Assembly (NCBI GenBank): GCA_900771195.1
Contig: CAAGMZ010000035.1
Location: 1-18,811 of the forward strand
Length of the DNA: 18,811 nucleotides
Source of the DNA: Lachnospiraceae bacterium
Lineage (GTDB): Bacteria > Bacillota > Clostridia > Lachnospirales > Lachnospiraceae
Reading direction: 5' to 3'
The position numbers and the translations under genes are program-made. Below are positions 7,251-12,954 of the stretch, piece by piece (position 1 is the first letter of the stretch; each line of letters begins with the position of its first letter). Below the pieces are notes generated by a model, which worked only from the letters and a program-made list of their open reading frames with translations, made no database searches and was not told the origin of the DNA.

Positions 7251-7942
7251 AAAAGAGAGAGAACAGAGACATTTCTGCCGACACGCTGAGGAAGCTGGTA
7301 AAGAACAAAGGTGATGAATGTGTAAGCGGATTTGTCAGATTTAAAAAGGTAAAGTCATGCAAAGGCTTTAAAGATGCCGAGGACAAGGCATCCGTAAGAC
7401 TGTCCAAAATTCATGCCGGAAGACCGCTTGAAGATGGTTCATATGCGGCAGTCATAAGATTCCGCCTGATAGTATGGCTGATTCCGTTGATTATTCTTTT
7501 AGCGCTTATTATAGGGTTTATGATAAGAAGCAGCATGGCGGGGGCTATGGAAATTGAGACGGAATCACAGACAGAGTATCATCGCGTACTGCCGATTCCC
7601 GACATTACGGAACCTGCACCGGCGTATTCGGAAAACAGATACGCCGGATTATATATAAATGTTCCGGGATACTCAGACAGCACAATTGACGGAAGAAACA
7701 GGGGAATAATGGCCTATAATCCTGAGGGAAACAGATGCGTGATGAAATATGAGTTTTATGACAACGAAAAAGTGATTGCGCAAAGTGGCATATTATCTGC
7801 AGGGATGGCAGAATACATTGACATATATGATATTCTGTCCGACGGGGAAAGCCCGGTCACGATAGTTGCAAGAGCGTACTCGGAAGATGGAAAAACCGAA
7901 TTTAATTCCGTTCAGCAGACAGTAAAAATAGTTAAGAAATAG
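7247..7942 (+). CDS. Membrane-anchored protein of unknown function, first gene of surface cassette
   Basis: I do not recognise a family. From TTG 7247 it has 231 residues: a basic cytoplasmic N-terminal part (1-73, rich in Lys/Arg), one transmembrane helix (about 74-93, LIVWLIPLIILLALIIGFM), and an exported C-terminal part of about 138 residues with a beta-strand-like pattern and no cysteine pairs. The order of charged N-terminus, helix and extracellular domain suggests a type II, inside-to-outside anchor. The start is uncertain: the well-placed ribosome binding site serves an out-of-frame ATG (7236), and the in-frame region further upstream runs through the terminator. The stop overlaps the AGGAGG of the next gene, so the two are co-transcribed. 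Confidence 0.72.
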   Translation: MKKRENRDISADTLRKLVKNKGDECVSGFVRFKKVKSCKGFKDAEDKASVRLSKIHAGRPLEDGSYAAVIRFRLIVWLIPLIILLALIIGFMIRSSMAGAMEIETESQTEYHRVLPIPDITEPAPAYSENRYAGLYINVPGYSDSTIDGRNRGIMAYNPEGNRCVMKYEFYDNEKVIAQSGILSAGMAEYIDIYDILSDGESPVTIVARAYSEDGKTEFNSVQQTVKIVKK

Positions 7943-7956
7943 GAGGATTGTTTTTT

Positions 7957-8475
7957 ATGGGTAAGAAAATATTAACAGGGTTGCTTGCAGTATTGTTTAT
8001 ATTCACAATCAGTCAGAGAGTCGATGCGGCTGAGATTAACACGGATGGCGGGAGTGCCAGCGTACCGGTTACTTATACCGCAGCCACAACGGCGTTTGTG
8101 ATAACTGTTCCGGCGCTTATCTCTCCGTCGGAGGAGGAGAGCACCTTTAAGATTGGTGCGTCATACATGAATCTCAGACCGGAACAGCATATTGAAGTCA
8201 GCGTAAGCAAGGGATGCAGGGCAGGCGGAATTGTCACACTTGAAAGGCAGAATGTAGCGGAAGGAAAGCCTGTTGCAAGGCTGGATACGGTATTCAGTGT
8301 GGGAGGCATGACAATTGACAATAACGGATATCTTGTCGGATATTTCAGCGACAGTGATGAAAGCTGTGTTAATCTGCTCGGTGATGTAACGATGAGTCCC
8401 CTCAATGTAACAGCGGACACGGAAGCGGGGGATTACATGACAACAATTGAATTTACGGTTGCGCTTAAGAGCTGA
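7957..8475 (+). CDS. Small secreted beta-rich protein, second gene of surface cassette
   Basis: A 172-residue protein with a clear signal peptide: MGKK, hydrophobic core to about residue 19, and a likely cleavage after VDA (residue 24). The mature part contains FVITVPA (47-53) and ends with AGDY..IEFTVALKS (157-172). It alternates hydrophobic residues like a beta-sandwich adhesin or pilin-like domain. No anchor or sortase motif is visible. ATG 7957 is chosen because AGGAGG (7941-7946) is 10 nt upstream; an in-frame TTG 7948 is too close to it. The stop overlaps the start of the next gene. The C-terminal part resembles the end of that gene's product, suggesting a shared domain. Function unknown. 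Confidence 0.82.
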   Translation: MGKKILTGLLAVLFIFTISQRVDAAEINTDGGSASVPVTYTAATTAFVITVPALISPSEEESTFKIGASYMNLRPEQHIEVSVSKGCRAGGIVTLERQNVAEGKPVARLDTVFSVGGMTIDNNGYLVGYFSDSDESCVNLLGDVTMSPLNVTADTEAGDYMTTIEFTVALKS

Positions 8476-9875
8476 TGCCTATGAAAAAATGGAAAATTTT
8501 TCTGGTGCTTGCGGCAATAATACTGATGGTTCCCGTTGAGCTTATGGCATCCTCCGTATGGAGCGGAAAAGATGTGTACAAGGAGGATTTGACAGGGACA
8601 CAGTGGGGAGTAAAGGCGCAGGATATTGCAAAAATAAATGACCCGGGAGAAGTGTACAGCATTGACGATATGGAAAGTTATTCCGCATATATGACAAACG
8701 ATGCGGATGATATGGGGAAAACCATAGATCAGGCATTCTTCTGGTACAACAAGTCCCGGTTGGCCTATGTAAAGCTCATTAACGTTGAGGGAATATCCAA
8801 AGTGTCTTTTGTATTTCAAAAGGAGCTCTACCTGTTCTGTGCGCAGTTTGACCAAAATTTCAGGGTCACGGATCTGGGACTCTGGATGACGACAGGGGAT
8901 GTGTGTCAGATTTTGCCGGAAACCAAGTGGATAGTCGTTGTATTCAGAAAGGTAAACGGGGACCTTTCGATAGGCTCGGGAATTGACATAGCCATATCTT
9001 CATCGGACATTAAAGCCTCAGCCTACAGATATCTGGTTTTTAAGCCATTTACATACACATTTAATCTGAATGGCGGGCAGTACGGGGGAAGTACGGGAAC
9101 TTACACAGCAGAGAGATTAGGAGTTGAGAAGATGACATTACCGGTTCCGACCAGAAAAGGGTTTAAATTTGCAGGCTGGAAAAGCAACAGCGGACAAATG
9201 TACAGTGGAACACTCAGTGCGGAATACAAATCGGAATTGTTCCAAAATATGAAGTTTGATGCGGTATGGACTGAAATTATGCCATCGTCTGTGAAGCTTG
9301 ATTCGGATTATGTCGTTCTGGAGCAGAACTCATCCGATGCGAAAAAGCTTACCGCACAGGTAGGTCCGTCAGAAGCCTTCAATAAGACTGTGACATGGAG
9401 TTCTTCAGACGAACGGGTTGCAAAAGTTGACGCAAACGGAAACATCAGCGCAGGAAGCAGCGGAACCGCAGTAATCACGGCTGCAACGGCAAATGGTATA
9501 AAGGCACAATGTACTGTTTATGTAATGGGGTTTCAGGTATCCGTGCCGGCATATTGTACGCTTAACCAATCATATGAAATAAGGATTGATGTGTACAACA
9601 ACGGCAGTGCGGAGATGACCGGAAGAAAAAGGGTTATAGTGGATGCAGACAATGCAGCGGTTGTCTGCCGCAAAGGCGATGAAAAAACCGAATACAATGT
9701 TCTTGCAGAATGTGCAGGAAGCTATAATGGGCAGTATAAAAGGCTTAATTCAGGAGAGTACCTTGCAGATACAATGGAATCTACAACAGTATACTACCGT
9801 CTTAAGCCGGAAAAAGAGATAACGCGGGCCGGAGATTACACCGGCAACGTTAATTTCAGTGTTATGGTCAGATAA
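8475..9875 (+). CDS. Secreted multidomain protein with InlB-type and Big_2-type repeats
   Basis: A 466-residue protein. Regions in order: signal peptide (1 to about 26, ending LMASS); an unrecognised region (about 30-190); one Listeria-Bacteroides/InlB B-type repeat (about 195-266, with FNLNGG near the start and FKFAGW near its middle); one bacterial Ig-like Big_2 domain (about 268-350, with VTWSSSDERVAKVDANG and GTAVITA); and a C-terminal region (353-466) starting FQVSVPA and ending AGDYTGNVNFSVMVR. The last echoes the preceding gene's product. No LPXTG or transmembrane anchor is seen at the C-terminus. ATG 8475 overlaps the previous stop (TGATG), so translation is coupled; ATG 8481 is an alternative. 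Such repeats usually act in cell-surface or adhesive proteins. Confidence 0.85.
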   Translation: MPMKKWKIFLVLAAIILMVPVELMASSVWSGKDVYKEDLTGTQWGVKAQDIAKINDPGEVYSIDDMESYSAYMTNDADDMGKTIDQAFFWYNKSRLAYVKLINVEGISKVSFVFQKELYLFCAQFDQNFRVTDLGLWMTTGDVCQILPETKWIVVVFRKVNGDLSIGSGIDIAISSSDIKASAYRYLVFKPFTYTFNLNGGQYGGSTGTYTAERLGVEKMTLPVPTRKGFKFAGWKSNSGQMYSGTLSAEYKSELFQNMKFDAVWTEIMPSSVKLDSDYVVLEQNSSDAKKLTAQVGPSEAFNKTVTWSSSDERVAKVDANGNISAGSSGTAVITAATANGIKAQCTVYVMGFQVSVPAYCTLNQSYEIRIDVYNNGSAEMTGRKRVIVDADNAAVVCRKGDEKTEYNVLAECAGSYNGQYKRLNSGEYLADTMESTTVYYRLKPEKEITRAGDYTGNVNFSVMVR

Positions 9876-10835
9876 TTACGCAAAAAGAAGCGCAAGAGAA
9901 ATTATTATCTGGATAATCGCAAACCTGAACACGACCTGGGTGTCAGACCAGCCTTTGTTTTTGCGCATATGGTCATGAATCGGTGTTCTTGTGCCTGCAA
10001 GGATTTTGATTTTGAAAAAGCGGAGCAGGAACACCTTAATAAGGCCGAGACCTCCGTCTACAATAAGCACAATGGCAGCAGGTATGAAAAGGAACGGACT
10101 TCCTGTTTTCAATATTGCAACAGCCATAAAGAAGCCGATGGCACGGGAGCCTGCATCTCCCATAAGAAGACGGCTTGGCGATGCGTTGAACCACAGATAG
10201 GCCAGAAGACATACCGTGAAGATTAATATCATATGCTTTACGGAGGCATCAATGCCCTTAATCTGGCAGATTCCGTATATCGTAATCAGCGAAATGATTG
10301 AAAGCGTGCCGCAGAGACCGTCGACTCCGTCTGAACAGTTGGTAACGTTGATACTTGCCCAGATGAGGATTACGGCAAGTATTACAAAGGGAACGGTAGG
10401 CATGGTAAAGCTTATGGCATCCGAATAGAACAGCTGGATGTGGGTTCCGTTGTAATTGACATATGTCAGGGCGCATATAACTGCAAGAATAAGGTCAATG
10501 ATGCCCTTCTTATACTCACCCCAGGGCGAGGAGGAACGGTCATCAAGATACCCGCTCAGCATGGCGGCAATCACAAGAATAAGGTAAATAAGCATCTCGT
10601 TGGAATACGGTATAAAAAGAATCGAGCAGAAGGCAAAAACAAGCACGAAAACAATACCGGCGCCACGCGGCTTACCCTCTGATTTCTGCCCGTTAATTGC
10701 AAATGCACGACCCTGATCTCTGGGAAGAATATTTTTGCAGAGGCTGATAATTATGCATGTGGCCGCAAAGGCCAGAATTATGCTTATGAATGTTATCTCG
10801 TTTATGTATGAACTGTCAATTAACTTAAAAATCAT
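9876..10835 (-). CDS. MraY-like phospho-sugar transferase (glycosyltransferase family 4)
   Basis: A 319-residue polytopic membrane protein of the MraY/WecA superfamily, which moves a phospho-sugar from a UDP-sugar to a polyprenyl phosphate carrier. Visible motifs: GKPRGAGI (54-61), catalytic Asp pair in YLDDR (Asp98, Asp99), NCSDGVDGL (166-174), LMGDAGS (Asp227), and TPIHDHMRK followed by GWSDTQVVFRF. The TP-x-H-x-H and W-x-x-x-Q-V-V-x-R-F pattern is closer to MraY than to WecA/TagO, but the HHH motif reads H-D-H (287-289). ATG 10835 is used; an upstream in-frame ATG (10904) lies before the predicted promoter. The gene stands alone on the minus strand, not in a division and cell wall cluster, so it may be a second MraY-type enzyme. 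Confidence 0.86.
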   Translation of the reverse strand: MIFKLIDSSYINEITFISIILAFAATCIIISLCKNILPRDQGRAFAINGQKSEGKPRGAGIVFVLVFAFCSILFIPYSNEMLIYLILVIAAMLSGYLDDRSSSPWGEYKKGIIDLILAVICALTYVNYNGTHIQLFYSDAISFTMPTVPFVILAVILIWASINVTNCSDGVDGLCGTLSIISLITIYGICQIKGIDASVKHMILIFTVCLLAYLWFNASPSRLLMGDAGSRAIGFFMAVAILKTGSPFLFIPAAIVLIVDGGLGLIKVFLLRFFKIKILAGTRTPIHDHMRKNKGWSDTQVVFRFAIIQIIISLALLFA

Positions 10836-10874
10836 AATAAAGAATACCTTTCTGTTATAATAATCTACTTCGAG

Positions 10875-10904
10875 ATTATAGCACAACATTATGGAATTAT
10901 GCAA
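10875..10904 (-). promoter_or_regulatory. Promoter of the MraY-like gene
   Basis: On the minus strand, TTGCAT (10904-10899) is followed by an 18-nt spacer and a perfect TATAAT (10880-10875). The start of transcription would fall near 10868, about 33 nt before ATG 10835. GAAAGG (10852-10847) is the likely ribosome binding site. Confidence 0.65.
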
Positions 10905-10911
10905 AAAAATA

Positions 10912-10920
10912 TGATATACT
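10912..10920 (+). promoter_or_regulatory. glgB: Extended -10 promoter element of glgB
   Basis: TGaTATACT (10912-10920) fits an extended -10 element (TGnTATAAT). The -35 window around 10892-10897 (TGGAAT) is weak, as is common with extended -10 promoters. This window abuts the -35 of the divergent promoter, so the two polymerases would compete. Confidence 0.5.
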
Positions 10921-10967
10921 TTTTAAAGAAGACTTAGTGTCTGAATGATTGTGTATGGAGTGTGTGT

Positions 10968-12860
10968 ATGACGAGGGATAAGGTTTTTATTACGGAGGGT
11001 GACAGATACCTTTTTGGTATGGGCACCCATTATGAGATTTACGAGAAACTGGGCGCTCACAAGGCTGTCAATGATGATGGCAGGACAGGTATATATTTTG
11101 CGGTATGGGCACCCAATGCCCGGGAAGTGTATGTGGTCGGCGATTTCAACAACTGGGATTCCAAAGGCTACAGGATGAAGGTTATCGGAGATTCGGGTAT
11201 ATATGAATTATTTACCGATAAGGCACGAATCGGGCACCGGTATAAATTCCTGATAGTGACAAAGGACGGAAGGAAGCTTTACAAAGCCGACCCATATGCT
11301 AATTATGCTGAGCTCAGACCTGAAACGGCATCCATTATAACCAATCTCAACCGGTTTACCTGGGGAGATGGCAGGTGGTGCGAGAAAAGGGCCTTAAAGC
11401 AGCCATGGAAAGAACCGGTGGCAATTTATGAAGTTCATCCGGGCTCATGGAAAAAGAAGAATGACGGCACGGAAGACGGATTTTACAATTACAGGGAGCT
11501 GGCACATGAGCTTGCAGATTATGTGAAGGATATGGGATATACCCATGTTGAGCTTATGGGAATAGCCGAGCATCCGTTTGACGGTTCATGGGGGTATCAG
11601 GTCACAGGATATTATGCACCCACATCAAGGTATGGGACTCCTGAGGACTTTATGTATTTTGTGAATTATATGCACCGTAAAGGAATAGGTGTAATACTTG
11701 ACTGGGTGCCGGCCCATTTCCCAAGGGATGCACACGGTCTTGCAGAATTCGACGGAACGCCTACATATGAGTATGCAGATCCACGTAAGGGAGAGCATCC
11801 GGACTGGGGAACAAAGGTATTTGATTACGGGAAGCATGAGGTTTCAAATTTTCTCATAGCCAATGCACTGTTCTGGGTTGAGAAGTACCATGTAGACGGG
11901 CTACGTGTGGATGCGGTTGCATCCATGCTTTACCTTGATTACGGAAGGCAGTCCGGTCAGTGGGTGCCCAATAAGTACGGCGATAATGGCAATCTGGAGG
12001 CGATGGAGCTTTTCAGGCATCTTAACAGTATTATGAATCAGCGCAATCCGGGAGTGTACATGATTGCCGAGGAGTCTACGGCGTGGCCGGGAATAACCGC
12101 AGGACCGGATAAAGGCGGCCTCGGATTCACATTTAAGTGGAATATGGGATGGATGCATGATTTTCTTGAGTATATGAAGACAGATCCGTTATTCAGAAAA
12201 GGCAGTCATCATAAGATGACATTTGCGTCCTCATATGCATACAGTGAAAATTATATACTTGTTCTGTCCCATGATGAGGTGGTTCATCTTAAATGTTCAA
12301 TGCTTAATAAGATGCCCGGTCTTTACGGGGACAAATTTAAAAATCTTAAGGCAGGTTACACATTTATGCTGGGGCATCCGGGAAAGAAGCTTCTTTTCAT
12401 GGGGCAGGAATTTGCCCAGATAGCCGAGTGGAGCGAGAAAAAGTCTCTGGACTGGTATCTTCTGAATGAACCGGAGCACCGGAATATTAAAGATTACGTA
12501 AAGGCGCTTTTGGGGATTTACAGGAAATATAAAGCATGCAGTGAGCTTGACCAGTACAGTGAGGGCTTCGAGTGGATAAATGCCGATGACGCATACAGAA
12601 GCATATACAGCTTTGTAAGGAAATCCTCCACCGGACGAAATTGTCTTTTGTTTGTGTGCAACTTCACGCCGGTAGAATATAAGGATTACCGTGTAGGAGT
12701 TCCATGCAGGGGAAGCTACACCCTGCTGCTTGATCAGGATATGAATTCAGGTACGGTTTACGAAGCTTCAAAGGAAAATTGTGACGGAAGAAAATACTCG
12801 ATTGGATTTAAGCTTGCACCATACGGAACGGCAATTTTAAAATTTAACCTGAAGAAATAG
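10968..12860 (+). CDS. glgB: 1,4-alpha-glucan branching enzyme
   Basis: A 630-residue GH13 glycogen branching enzyme that cuts alpha-1,4 glucan and rejoins it by alpha-1,6 linkage. Domains: N-terminal CBM48-like beta-sandwich (about residues 25-120, with YFAVWAPNAREVYVVGDFNNW); the catalytic barrel with region I DWVPAHF (245-251), region II DGLRVDAVA (nucleophile Asp315), region III MIAEEST (acid/base Glu368) and region IV LSHDEVVH (Asp436); and a C-terminal beta domain. All catalytic residues are present. The length is typical of forms lacking the extra N1 domain. ATG 10968 has GGAG 7 nt upstream; GTG 10962 is an alternative. No other glycogen gene is in the window, so glgB is a monocistronic unit ended by the terminator at 12899. 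Confidence 0.97.
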   Translation: MTRDKVFITEGDRYLFGMGTHYEIYEKLGAHKAVNDDGRTGIYFAVWAPNAREVYVVGDFNNWDSKGYRMKVIGDSGIYELFTDKARIGHRYKFLIVTKDGRKLYKADPYANYAELRPETASIITNLNRFTWGDGRWCEKRALKQPWKEPVAIYEVHPGSWKKKNDGTEDGFYNYRELAHELADYVKDMGYTHVELMGIAEHPFDGSWGYQVTGYYAPTSRYGTPEDFMYFVNYMHRKGIGVILDWVPAHFPRDAHGLAEFDGTPTYEYADPRKGEHPDWGTKVFDYGKHEVSNFLIANALFWVEKYHVDGLRVDAVASMLYLDYGRQSGQWVPNKYGDNGNLEAMELFRHLNSIMNQRNPGVYMIAEESTAWPGITAGPDKGGLGFTFKWNMGWMHDFLEYMKTDPLFRKGSHHKMTFASSYAYSENYILVLSHDEVVHLKCSMLNKMPGLYGDKFKNLKAGYTFMLGHPGKKLLFMGQEFAQIAEWSEKKSLDWYLLNEPEHRNIKDYVKALLGIYRKYKACSELDQYSEGFEWINADDAYRSIYSFVRKSSTGRNCLLFVCNFTPVEYKDYRVGVPCRGSYTLLLDQDMNSGTVYEASKENCDGRKYSIGFKLAPYGTAILKFNLKK

Positions 12861-12870
12861 TCAAAAATTA

Positions 12871-12898
12871 TAATTTTATCAGCCGAAACAGCCGAAAT
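12871..12898 (+). promoter_or_regulatory. Weak sigma-28-like promoter candidate upstream of the 968-residue gene
   Basis: TAAT (12871-12874), a 16-nt spacer, then GCCGAAAT (12891-12898), one base from the GCCGATAT form of the sigma-28 -10. A partial second copy, GCCGAAAC, is at 12882-12889. The predicted start, near 12905, falls inside the glgB terminator stem, so the new transcript would not form that terminator. Only suggestive. Confidence 0.35.
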
Positions 12899-12937
12899 AT
12901 ACCTGTGTACAGAACAGTACACAGGTATTTTATTTTT
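12899..12937 (+). terminator. Intrinsic terminator after glgB
   Basis: Perfect stem with core ACCTGTGTAC (12901-12910) / GTACACAGGT (12917-12926), extended by two A-T pairs on the outside, and a 6-nt loop AGAACA. It is followed by a T-rich tract (12927-12937). Confidence 0.92.
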
Positions 12938-12954
12938 GAGGAGCGCCGCCGCGT

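Noticed and set aside
10836..10904. Longer N-terminus for the MraY-like protein from ATG 10904
   Set aside because: It would start inside the -35 element of the predicted promoter and adds residues not typical of the first membrane segment.
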